Source: T1Sed10-7 sp046540855 (lineage in GTDB: Bacteria; Actinomycetota; Nitriliruptoria; Nitriliruptorales; Nitriliruptoraceae). From it: a stretch of 9,291 nt of DNA. The DNA lies in assembly GCA_046540855.1 (NCBI GenBank), contig JBKHEJ010000106.1, positions 1 through 9,291 on the forward strand. Direction: 5' to 3'. The stretch's first letter is position 1; each line of letters opens with the position of its first letter. This document shows, piece by piece, positions 1 through 5,878 of this stretch. The notes under the pieces were generated by a model. The model was not told the origin of the DNA and searched no databases. It was given only the letters and a program-made list of their open reading frames with translations. A program made the position numbers and the translations under genes.

Positions 1-724
1 CCTCGGTGACCAGCGGCAGCGGATCGGCGCCGGTGTCGAGAGCCGTCGGGTGGAACTGCACGAACTCCGGGTCACGCACCTTCACGCCCGCCCGCAGGGC
101 CATCGCCAACCCGTCCCCGGTGGCCAGCGCAGGGTTGGTCGTGCGGGCGTACAGGCGGCCGAAGCCGCCGGTCGCCAGCACCACGGTGTCGACGCGCAGC
201 TCCTCGAGCCGTCCCCCCTGCTCCACCAGGAGCCCGGTGACGCGTCGGCCGTCGTGCAGGATCTCCAGCGCCCGGGTGTCGCTGCGCACCGTGATGTCGC
301 GGCGCGCCCGCACGGCAGCGGTGAGCTGGTCCATGACGGCGGCACCGGTGGCGTCCCCGGCGGCGTGCACGATGCGGTGGCGGGCGTGCCCGGCCTCGCG
401 GCCGAGCGCGAGGGCGCCCCCGGTGCGGTCGAAGGGCACGCCGTGCTGCTCGAGCCAGGCGATCCGCTCCGCGGCGTCGGCCGCGATGGCCCGTGCCACC
501 TCGACGTCGGTCAACCCGCCACCGACCGCCACGGTGTCGGCGGCGTGCCGTGCGGCATCGTCGTCCGGACCGAGCGCGGCGGCGATACCGCCCTGGGCCC
601 AGGCGCTCGCGCCGTCCCCGAGCGCCGTGCGCGTGACGAGCACGCACTCACCGAGCTCCAGCGCCGCGGTGAGCCCGGCCAGGCCGGCGCCGACGACGAC
701 CGCGCGGGGGTCCGTCGTGCTCAC
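1..724 (-). CDS. nadB: L-aspartate oxidase NadB (N-terminal 241 residues, cut by window edge)
   Basis: NadB is the FAD enzyme that oxidises L-aspartate to iminoaspartate, the substrate of NadA in de novo NAD synthesis; it is cytosolic. Visible motifs in order: an N-terminal dinucleotide-binding GAGLAG (residues 12-17), the family-typical SAWAQGGIAAAL (40-51), REAGHARHRIVHAAGD (109-124), which matches the substrate/FAD region of NadB and fumarate-reductase flavoproteins, ATGGFGRLYARTTNP (184-198) and DPEFVQFHPTAL (218-229). The family is usually a little over 500 residues, so about half is shown; the rest lies left of base 1. The start is the GTG at 724-722, one base after the nadA stop (728-726). 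No other in-frame start lies close by, and the Shine-Dalgarno is weak, so translational coupling to nadA is likely. WAQGGIAA and the nadA neighbour favour NadB over succinate dehydrogenase flavoprotein. Confidence 0.95.
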   Translation of the reverse strand, partial: MSTTDPRAVVVGAGLAGLTAALELGECVLVTRTALGDGASAWAQGGIAAALGPDDDAARHAADTVAVGGGLTDVEVARAIAADAAERIAWLEQHGVPFDRTGGALALGREAGHARHRIVHAAGDATGAAVMDQLTAAVRARRDITVRSDTRALEILHDGRRVTGLLVEQGGRLEELRVDTVVLATGGFGRLYARTTNPALATGDGLAMALRAGVKVRDPEFVQFHPTALDTGADPLPLVTE

Positions 725-725
725 C

Positions 726-1730
726 TCACGCCACCGCCAGCATCGCCTCGACCGCCCGGCGGGCGCGTGCGGCGATCTCCGGCTCCACGACGACCTCGTG
801 GGTCATCGTCTCCAGCGCGGTGCGGATGTTCTGGATCGTGATGCGCTTCATGTGGGGGCACATGTTGCAGGGACGGATGAACTCGGTGCCGGGGGCGTCG
901 GCGGCGACGTTGTCCGCCATGGAGCACTCGGTGATCATCGCGACCTGCGCGGGCTGGTGGTCGCGTACCCAGTCGTGCATCAGCTTCGTCGACCCGACCA
1001 CGTCGGCGGCGGCGAGCACGTCGGGCGGGCACTCCGGGTGGGCCAGGATGGTCACGCCGGCGTGGAGCTCACGCAGCTCGGCGACCTCGGCGCCGGTGAA
1101 CCGCTCGTGGACCTCGCAGGCACCGTCGTAGGTCACCACCTCGATGTCGGGGACCTGGGAGGCGACCCAGGAGCCGAGGTAGCGGTCGGGGATGAAGATC
1201 ACGCGGTCCGTGCCGAGGGAGCGGACCACCTCGACGGCGTTGGAGGAGGTGCAGGTGATGTCGGAGGCGGCCTTGACCGCGGCCGAGGTGTTGACGTAGG
1301 TCACCACCGGGGCGTCAGGGAAGCGCGCACGCAGGGCGGCGATGTCGGCGGGCGTGATCGACTCCGCGAGGGAGCAGCCGGCCTTCAGGTCCGGGATCAG
1401 CACGGTGCGCTCGGGCGAGAGGATCTTGGCGGTCTCGGCCATGAAGTGGACGCCGGCCATGACGATGACCGAGGCGTCGGTCTCCGCGGCCATGCGGGCC
1501 AGCTGCAGGGAGTCGCCAGCGAGGTCGGCGACGCCGTGGAAGATGTCGGGGGTCATGTAGTTGTGGGCGAGCACGATCGCGTCCCGCTCACGCTTCAGCC
1601 GTTCGATGTCGGCGATGATCGGCTCGACGATGTGCCGCTCGATGTCGGGCACGATGCCTGCCAGCCGGCCATCAGAGGCCAGCGGCAGGTGCTGCGAACG
1701 GGGGTCGGGCAGGACGGTGGGTGCGGGCAT
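726..1730 (-). CDS. nadA: Quinolinate synthase NadA
   Basis: NadA is a 334-residue [4Fe-4S] enzyme that condenses iminoaspartate with dihydroxyacetone phosphate to give quinolinate, the precursor of the NAD pyridine ring. Family motifs are clear: AHNYMTPDIF (55-64), GDSLQLAR (72-79), VIVMAGVHFMAETAKIL (88-104), AGCSLAE (117-123), YVNTSAAVKA (145-154), HPECPPDV (231-238) and CNMCPHMK (288-295). By comparison with characterised NadA, the cluster ligands should be Cys119, Cys234 and Cys291; Cys160, 205, 269 and 288 are extra cysteines. Length is normal for the family. The ATG at 1730 has a good GGAGG (1741-1737) 6 bases upstream. The gene is first in a nadA-nadB unit with its own promoter and a palindromic operator just upstream, so it is probably repressed by the NrtR encoded next to it. 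Confidence 0.98.
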   Translation of the reverse strand: MPAPTVLPDPRSQHLPLASDGRLAGIVPDIERHIVEPIIADIERLKRERDAIVLAHNYMTPDIFHGVADLAGDSLQLARMAAETDASVIVMAGVHFMAETAKILSPERTVLIPDLKAGCSLAESITPADIAALRARFPDAPVVTYVNTSAAVKAASDITCTSSNAVEVVRSLGTDRVIFIPDRYLGSWVASQVPDIEVVTYDGACEVHERFTGAEVAELRELHAGVTILAHPECPPDVLAAADVVGSTKLMHDWVRDHQPAQVAMITECSMADNVAADAPGTEFIRPCNMCPHMKRITIQNIRTALETMTHEVVVEPEIAARARRAVEAMLAVA

Positions 1731-1748
1731 CGGCGACCTCCGGTGCGG

Positions 1749-1769
1749 TTATGCTCGCCGCGAGCATAA
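1749..1769. promoter_or_regulatory. Perfect 21-bp palindrome, candidate NrtR operator
   Basis: Two 9-bp arms, TTATGCTCG (1749-1757) and CGAGCATAA (1761-1769), flank a 3-bp centre and match perfectly. The site is AT-rich against very GC-rich surroundings. It lies between the predicted nadA -10 box and the nadA Shine-Dalgarno, right at the expected transcription start, where a bound repressor would block initiation. NrtR regulators are known to bind palindromes of about this size in front of NAD-synthesis genes, and an nrtR homologue is the adjacent gene. That NrtR is the protein binding here is inference. Confidence 0.82.
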
Positions 1770-1774
1770 ATGGG

Positions 1775-1803
1775 AGGTTACCGGGCTCATCCGGTGCTGC
1801 CAA
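1775..1803 (-). promoter_or_regulatory. Predicted sigma-70-type promoter of nadA-nadB
   Basis: On the minus strand TTGGCA (1803-1798) and TAACCT (1780-1775) are separated by exactly 17 bases, a good match to the housekeeping -35/-10 pattern. Transcription would start near 1768, inside the palindrome at 1749-1769, giving a leader of about 38 bases before the nadA ATG. The promoter means nadAB need not depend on read-through from nrtR. Confidence 0.6.
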
Positions 1804-1806
1804 GCC

Positions 1807-1835
1807 GGTCGGCCGGGGGGGGTCGTCCGGCCACC
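1807..1835 (-). terminator. GC-rich hairpin after nrtR, possible terminator
   Basis: GGCCGG (1811-1816) pairs with CCGGCC (1827-1832) across a 10-base loop, and GGT/ACC at 1807-1809 and 1833-1835 can extend the stem past a one-base bulge. The loop side includes a run of eight G (1815-1822). It lies about 10 bases beyond the nrtR stop and just before the nadA promoter. There is no T-tract, so it is at best an atypical terminator or a pause site. Confidence 0.3.
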
Positions 1836-1845
1836 CGCCGCTGCC

Positions 1846-2742
1846 TCAGCGGTAGGGCTGCCCGAGACCGGGGCGTGGACGCTCGAGCTGCACCTCCGGG
1901 CGGTAGCGGAACAGCTGTGCCGGGCGGCCAGCGCCGGCGTGACGGGTCTGGCCGGTGCCCTCCACCAGGCCCGAGCCGAGCACGAGCCGCCGGAAGTTCT
2001 GCTTGTGCAGCCCGACGCCGGCGAGCGCCTCGACGGTGCGCTGCAGCTCGAGCAGGGTGAAGGGCTCCGGGACGAGCTCGAACACCACCGGGCGGTAGGT
2101 CAGCTTGCCCCGGATGCGACCGAGCGCTGTGGCGAGGATGCGTCGGTGGTCACCCCGCATGCGGCGTCCCGGGCCGTCGTGCGGCTGCGATCGCTGCTCG
2201 TCCGCGGCACGCTCGGGGACGAGCCCCACGAGGTAGAGCAGCTCGTACCGCTCCAGGGCACGGATCCCGTCCCAGGTCCGGCCGAAGGTGAGCGCGAGGC
2301 GCTGGCGCCGGTCGGGGGCGGTGCCGGCCCAGCGCTCGAGCTGCTCGGCGAGCTCGTCGGCGACCTCGGGCCGTCCGCGCCGGTGGTCCTCCCAGGGCAG
2401 GAACTCGTGGACGTCCACCCACCGGGTGCCTTCGGTCACCGGGGCCTCCTGGACGAGCGCGAGGTAGCCGACGCTCAGCCGCCGGGTCGTGCTGGCGTCC
2501 GGTGCCCGGTCGCGGTCGCCGAAGGTGTAGAGCTGCTCGACGTACCCGAGCTCCAAGCCGGTCTGCTCCGCGACGTAGCGGCGCAGCCCCCGTTCCAGGG
2601 TCGCGTCGTGGTCGACGTCCAGCGGGCCCGAGGGCAGCGCCGGGGGGTCTCCGGGCTCCTCGGTCACGAGCACCCTGGCCGTGTCGTCGGTGACGGCGAG
2701 GACGACCGCGTCCAGCGAGACGGCCAGCCGCCGCGGACTCAC
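1846..2742 (-). CDS. nrtR: NrtR-type transcriptional regulator of NAD metabolism (Nudix + winged helix)
   Basis: This 298-residue protein has the two-part NrtR layout: a Nudix-like domain (about 8-135) and a C-terminal winged-helix DNA-binding region (about 208-282), including KLTYRPVVFELVPEPFTLLEL (213-233), HKQNFRRLVL (246-255) and GRPAQLFRYR (272-281). Known NrtR proteins sense ADP-ribose or related NAD products through the Nudix fold and repress NAD genes. The Nudix box here is degenerate: at 55-63 it reads RYVAEQTGL, with Tyr and Gln where catalytic Glu are expected, so it probably binds rather than hydrolyses its ligand. I chose the GTG at 2742 because it overlaps the upstream stop as GTGA and has GGAG (2753-2750) 7 bases upstream; an ATG at 2775 would overlap the upstream gene by 37 bp. 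The gene is co-transcribed with the amidotransferase and lies next to nadA and its palindromic operator. A plain Nudix hydrolase is the less likely alternative. Confidence 0.88.
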   Translation of the reverse strand: MSPRRLAVSLDAVVLAVTDDTARVLVTEEPGDPPALPSGPLDVDHDATLERGLRRYVAEQTGLELGYVEQLYTFGDRDRAPDASTTRRLSVGYLALVQEAPVTEGTRWVDVHEFLPWEDHRRGRPEVADELAEQLERWAGTAPDRRQRLALTFGRTWDGIRALERYELLYLVGLVPERAADEQRSQPHDGPGRRMRGDHRRILATALGRIRGKLTYRPVVFELVPEPFTLLELQRTVEALAGVGLHKQNFRRLVLGSGLVEGTGQTRHAGAGRPAQLFRYRPEVQLERPRPGLGQPYR

Positions 2743-3497
2743 CGTGGCACTCCGGTCAGGTGCCGGCCGATCCACCCCGCCACCTCGGCGTGCTGGGTGG
2801 TCTCGTGAAGGCTCGCGTGGGCCCGGTCGCGCACGGCCGCTGGGATGCGCTGCTCGCGCGAGTCCATCAGCGCGGCGGCGTAGGCCGGTCGGAACTCCGG
2901 GTGCCCCTGGAAGCCGAGGAGCGAGCCGACCTCGAGCGCGGCGATCGGGGCGTGGGGGCTGGCGGCCAGGACCCGGCCCGAAGGGGGCAGCGCGGTCACC
3001 TGGTCCTGGTGGCTGTGCAGCAGCGCGACCTGGTGCGGGGGGCCGAAGCGGTCACGGCCCGCCGGGGTCAGCGCGGCGGTGTGGACGCCGACCCCCCAGC
3101 CCGCCGCCGCCCGCTCGATGCGGCCGCCGAGCGCGTGCGCGATCAGCTGGTGGCCGAAGCAGATGCCGACGGTGGGCGTGTTGCGGCGGTGGGCGGCGCG
3201 CAGCAGGCCAGCGAGGTCGGTGATCCAGCGGTCGGTCGCCACGGCATCGTGGCGTGAGCCGGTCACCAGCAGCCCGTCCACGGCGTCGAGGTCGGGCAGC
3301 GGGTCACCGCCGACCACGTCGACGCGGGTGAGCTCGAGCTCGGGGGCGTGCTCCCCGAGCAGCCGGAGGAACATGTCGGCGTAATCGCCATCGACGTGCC
3401 GCAGAGCCGCGTCGGTGTGGTCGCACTCGAGCAGGGCGACCCTGCGCCGAGGTGGCGGACCGTCAGCGTCGGTGGGGGAGCGGTGGGCTGCGGTCAG
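2739..3497 (-). CDS. Stand-alone class-I glutamine amidotransferase (GMP-synthase-like GATase1), start uncertain
   Basis: The protein is a triad-type glutaminase domain with no attached synthetase. Numbered from the start used here (252 residues), the nucleophile elbow is GICFGHQ (111-117) with Cys113, and GFQGHPEF (195-202) supplies His199 and Glu201, so the triad is complete. The N-terminal strand RRRVALLECDH (17-27) and the LLVTGSRHDAV loop (76-86) match the family of free-standing GMP-synthase-like amidotransferases, which are poorly characterised; the substrate that receives the ammonia, or is hydrolysed, is unknown. No in-frame ATG, GTG or TTG lies between the clpP stop and the first conserved strand. 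The CTG at 3497-3495, overlapping the clpP TGA as CTGA, is the best candidate; the first in-frame ATG inside the domain would remove conserved sequence. The stop overlaps nrtR by 4 bp. Domain identity is firm, function and start are not. Confidence 0.85.
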   Translation of the reverse strand: MTAAHRSPTDADGPPPRRRVALLECDHTDAALRHVDGDYADMFLRLLGEHAPELELTRVDVVGGDPLPDLDAVDGLLVTGSRHDAVATDRWITDLAGLLRAAHRRNTPTVGICFGHQLIAHALGGRIERAAAGWGVGVHTAALTPAGRDRFGPPHQVALLHSHQDQVTALPPSGRVLAASPHAPIAALEVGSLLGFQGHPEFRPAYAAALMDSREQRIPAAVRDRAHASLHETTQHAEVAGWIGRHLTGVPR

Positions 3498-4063
3498 CTG
3501 CCGCGTCCCGGTTCGACGACCTCGTCGATGAGGCCGTACTCCAGCGCCTCGGCCGCCGTCATCCACTTGTCGCGGTCGGTGTCCTTCTGGATCGTCGCGA
3601 GGTCCTGTCCGGTGCGCTCGGCGAGGATCTCGTTGATCCGCTCCCGGATCCACACGATGTTCTTCGCCTGGATCTCGATGTCCTTCGCGGTCCCGCGCGC
3701 CCCTCCGAGCGGCTGGTGGATCATGATGCGGGCGTTCTCGGTCGCCGAGCGGGTCCCGGTCCCGGTCGCGAGCAGGAACGCACCGGCGGAGGCCGCCAGA
3801 CCCAGGCACCGGACGTCGACCTTGCTGCGCAGCAGCCGCATCGCGTCGTAGATCGCGAACATGCCGGTGATGATGCCACCGGGGGAGTTGATGTAGAGGG
3901 TGATGTCCTCGTCGTTCTCGGCGTCCAGGGCCAGCAACTGGGCGACGAGGGTGTCGGCGACGTCGTCCTCGAGCGGACCCTTCAGGAACAGGATGCGCGA
4001 GTCGAACAGGGTGTCGAAGGCGCGGCGCGAGCCACCCAGCAGCTTCTCGAAGTCCTCGGCCAC
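3494..4063 (-). CDS. clpP: ATP-dependent Clp protease proteolytic subunit ClpP
   Basis: This is the serine peptidase that forms the proteolytic chamber used by ClpX/ClpC-type unfoldases. The 189 residues contain the oxyanion strand NSPGGIITGM (59-68), LAASAGAFLL (89-98) with catalytic Ser92, ARIMIHQP (111-118) with His116, and DTDRDKWM (161-168) with Asp165, so the triad is complete. The 49-residue His-Asp spacing equals that of E. coli ClpP. The GTG at 4063 has a strong GGAGAGGGA (4078-4070) 6 bases upstream. The N-terminus is short: the usual axial-loop segment before the first helix is largely missing, and upstream in-frame sequence shows nothing conserved. No clpX or second clpP is adjacent, unlike the common clpP1P2-clpX arrangement, so this may be an additional ClpP paralogue. 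It is the first gene of a run with the amidotransferase and nrtR. Confidence 0.93.
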   Translation of the reverse strand: MAEDFEKLLGGSRRAFDTLFDSRILFLKGPLEDDVADTLVAQLLALDAENDEDITLYINSPGGIITGMFAIYDAMRLLRSKVDVRCLGLAASAGAFLLATGTGTRSATENARIMIHQPLGGARGTAKDIEIQAKNIVWIRERINEILAERTGQDLATIQKDTDRDKWMTAAEALEYGLIDEVVEPGRGS

Positions 4064-4181
4064 GGTCGGTCCCTCTCCGGTTCGTTGACGTCGTTGGCGT
4101 GCTGACGGCGGCGCGGCCGAGGTGGCCGCTCGGGCCAGCAGCGGCGGGCGGGCCCGCGTCCGGTGCTGCGGCGATGGTAGC

Positions 4182-4199
4182 GACGGTCGGCGGACCGTC
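4182..4199. promoter_or_regulatory. Inverted repeat upstream of clpP
   Basis: GACGGTC (4182-4188) and GACCGTC (4193-4199) are perfect 7-bp inverted arms with a 4-bp spacer, immediately upstream (with respect to clpP) of a TACCAT that could be its -10 box. The position suits an activator or repressor of the clpP run. In such GC-rich sequence, short inverted repeats also occur by chance, so this is only a candidate. Confidence 0.3.
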
Positions 4200-4307
4200 C
4201 GGGTCCCTGCGTCGCCGGCGCGCAAGCACAACCGCCGCGGTGACACGGACCTCACGGACCCCATGGGGAGGTTCGACGGACCCGGTCGTCCATCCGGGGT
4301 CTCGTGC

Positions 4308-4336
4308 TTGACCGTGCGCCCCACGCGCAGCACACT
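4308..4336 (+). promoter_or_regulatory. Weak candidate promoter of the IclR gene
   Basis: TTGACC (4308-4313) matches a -35 box well. Seventeen bases on, CACACT (4331-4336) is a poor -10 that keeps only the second A and the final T. The expected start near 4343 would leave a leader of about 80 bases before the GTG at 4426. Confidence 0.25.
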
Positions 4337-4425
4337 CGGCCTGGTCCGCGCAGCACTGTGCGGCGGCGCGCATCCGGACTCCCACCCGCGGTGACCGCCC
4401 GTCCGACAGAGGGGGGGAGAGCATC

Positions 4426-5160
4426 GTGAACGTCAACGACGACGAGATCCAGGGTCGGCGGTCGACCGGCTCGCGCACCCTCTCACGTGGTCTCGCGCTG
4501 CTCAACGCGCTCGGTGAGCACAACGACGGCGCCACCGTCTCCGGGTTGGCCGAGTCCACGGGGCTGGACCGGGCGGTGCTGTACCGCCTGCTGGACACCC
4601 TCGTGGCCGAGGGGTTCGTCACGCGGGACGCGGAGACGCGCCGCTACCGGCTCGGGCTGTCGATGCTGGAGCTGGGGGTCCGGGCGGCGCAGGGGCTCGA
4701 GGTCCGTCGGCTGGCAGGCCCGCCGCTGCGCTCGCTGTCGGACGACACCGGGGAGACCGCCTGCCTGGCCGTGCGCGACCGGGAGGACCTCGTGGTCGTG
4801 GAGGTCATCGAGCCCGGTGACCGGTTCGTGCAGGTCAACTACCGGGTCGGTTTCCGGCACCGGCTCGGCCTGGCTGCCCACGGCAAGGCGCTGCTCGCGT
4901 TCCTCCCGGAGGGGGCACGCAACCCCGAGCTGCAGTCGGTGCGGCAGCGCGGCGTGGCCTACACCCGCGACGAGCTCGAGCCCGGCGCCTCCGGTGTCGC
5001 GGCGCCGGTGTTCGACCACACCGGCCGGGCGGTGGCGGCGGTGGGTATCGTGGCTCCGACCGCTCGGCTGCCTGAACCCGAGGCGATCGCGCTGCGCGTG
5101 CTGCGCTCAGCGCGGGAGATCTCCGAGCGGCTGGGCTGGCGACCGCGGAGGGCGACCTGA
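4426..5160 (+). CDS. IclR-family transcriptional regulator
   Basis: This 244-residue cytosolic regulator has an N-terminal winged helix (about 17-77: SRTLSRGLALLNALGE, then the helix-turn-helix around TVSGLAESTGLDRAVLYRLLD, then the wing GFVTRDAETRRYRLG). A C-terminal IclR effector domain follows (about 90-238), with ETACLAVRDREDLVVVEVIEP (110-130) and LGLAAHGKALLAFLP (147-161). Length is normal for the family, whose members bind small metabolites, often aromatic or organic acids. The GTG at 4426 is preceded by a strong GGAG (4416-4419) 6 bases upstream. The next gene begins 2 bases after the stop, so the two are probably co-translated. Neighbours give no catabolic operon, so the ligand and target genes cannot be inferred; autoregulation through the upstream divergent region is plausible. 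Confidence 0.93.
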   Translation: MNVNDDEIQGRRSTGSRTLSRGLALLNALGEHNDGATVSGLAESTGLDRAVLYRLLDTLVAEGFVTRDAETRRYRLGLSMLELGVRAAQGLEVRRLAGPPLRSLSDDTGETACLAVRDREDLVVVEVIEPGDRFVQVNYRVGFRHRLGLAAHGKALLAFLPEGARNPELQSVRQRGVAYTRDELEPGASGVAAPVFDHTGRAVAAVGIVAPTARLPEPEAIALRVLRSAREISERLGWRPRRAT

Positions 5161-5162
5161 CC

Positions 5163-5867
5163 GTGACCGACTCGACGCACGCACCGACCCCAGCTGAGAT
5201 CGCGACCGCCACCACCGAGCTCCTCGGCGCGCTCGCCTACGGGCAGCTGCGGGCGATCGAGGCGGCCGCCCGGCTCATCGCGGTCGCGCCCGACGCCAGC
5301 ACCGCCGTGCGCGCCGCCGTCGTGGTGGAGCACGAGCTCGGTGCCTACCGGCAGCTCGAGGCCGCCCTGGCGGAACGTGTCGAGCACGTGGCCTCGGTCA
5401 TGGACGCCATGAAGCCGCACTTCGACGCCTACTTCGACCGGGCGCCGCTGGACGACTGGTTCGGCGCGAGCGTGTTCTTCGCCCTCGGGCTGCCCATCGC
5501 CGCCGACTTCGCCCGGGCGGTGGCCCCCGTGCTGGACGCGGACACCGCGGCGCTGGTGGTGGACGCGCTCGGCGGGCGGGAGCAGCTCGAGGCGGCGGCG
5601 GTCGCCCAGCTCAAGGAGCAGCTGTCGAGCCCCGAGGCGGTCCCGCACGCGCGGCAGCTCGCCGGTGACCTCCTCGGCCGTGCCCTGACCTCCTACCAGG
5701 AGGCGATGGGGCAGACCGACGCCCTGAAGGTGCTGTTCGCCGGCGCCGCTGCCGCGGAGGGCTCGACCGCCGAGGCGCAGGTCAAGCGGCTGGCGCTGGA
5801 GGTCCTCACCGGGCACCGGCGGCGCACCGTGGCGCTCGGCCTCGACGACCTCGACGAGGAGGACTGA
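5163..5867 (+). CDS. Ferritin-like (MiaE_2-type) protein with degenerate metal ligands
   Basis: This 234-residue, all-helical, Ala-rich protein has an acidic C-terminus (DDLDEED). The segments LLGALAYGQLRAIEAAARL (20-38), VVVEHELGAYRQLEAAL (53-69) and FALGLPIAADFARAV (106-120) resemble the actinobacterial ferritin-like family related to the tRNA hydroxylase MiaE. Members of that fold hold a di-iron centre through Glu and ExxH motifs. Here Glu33 and Glu58 sit where ligands are expected, but Ala61 occupies the His position, and no ExxH occurs anywhere in the protein. Loss of di-iron chemistry is therefore likely, and a structural or binding role more plausible; this rests on my recollection of the family pattern. 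The GTG at 5163 follows the IclR stop by 2 bases, with GGAGG (5147-5151) 11 bases upstream. Family assignment is moderate; true function is unknown. Confidence 0.7.
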   Translation: MTDSTHAPTPAEIATATTELLGALAYGQLRAIEAAARLIAVAPDASTAVRAAVVVEHELGAYRQLEAALAERVEHVASVMDAMKPHFDAYFDRAPLDDWFGASVFFALGLPIAADFARAVAPVLDADTAALVVDALGGREQLEAAAVAQLKEQLSSPEAVPHARQLAGDLLGRALTSYQEAMGQTDALKVLFAGAAAAEGSTAEAQVKRLALEVLTGHRRRTVALGLDDLDEED

Positions 5868-5878
5868 GGGCTCGATCG

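Larger units (their letters stand above)
4064..4425. other. Divergent intergenic region between clpP and the IclR gene
   Basis: This 362-bp stretch holds no credible gene; the open frames across it have low-complexity composition and no family resemblance. It must carry promoters for both directions. Visible structure: a 7-bp inverted repeat at 4182-4199, tandem 8-bp direct repeats CACGGACC at 4244-4251 and 4253-4260, a perfect palindrome CCCCATGGGG at 4259-4268, and CCCGG/CCGGG arms at 4281-4285 and 4294-4298. A minus-strand TACCAT (4179-4174) could be a clpP -10 box, but no good -35 accompanies it. Confidence 0.5.

Noticed and set aside
6..1769. Long plus-strand open frame of 587 codons opposite nadB and nadA
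   Set aside because: It is antisense to two confidently identified genes, has low-complexity composition and no family resemblance; long antisense frames are expected at this GC content.
2743..2775. ATG at 2775 as the nrtR start
   Set aside because: It would overlap the amidotransferase by 37 bp and add unconserved residues; the GTG at 2742 has GGAG 7 bases upstream and a typical GTGA overlap.
4064..4333. Upstream start for clpP near 4333
   Set aside because: The added residues are Arg/Pro/Ala-rich without ClpP similarity, while the GTG at 4063 has a strong ribosome-binding site.
3498..4622. Upstream extension of the amidotransferase reading frame to an ATG at 4622
   Set aside because: The extension runs through clpP, the intergenic region and the divergent iclR gene in another frame and shows no domain; only the part after about 3497 is conserved.
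5868..5878. Terminator between the ferritin-like and hydrolase genes
   Set aside because: Only a 4-bp CTGA/TCAG pairing could be found around the 11-bp gap, which is not a credible terminator stem.
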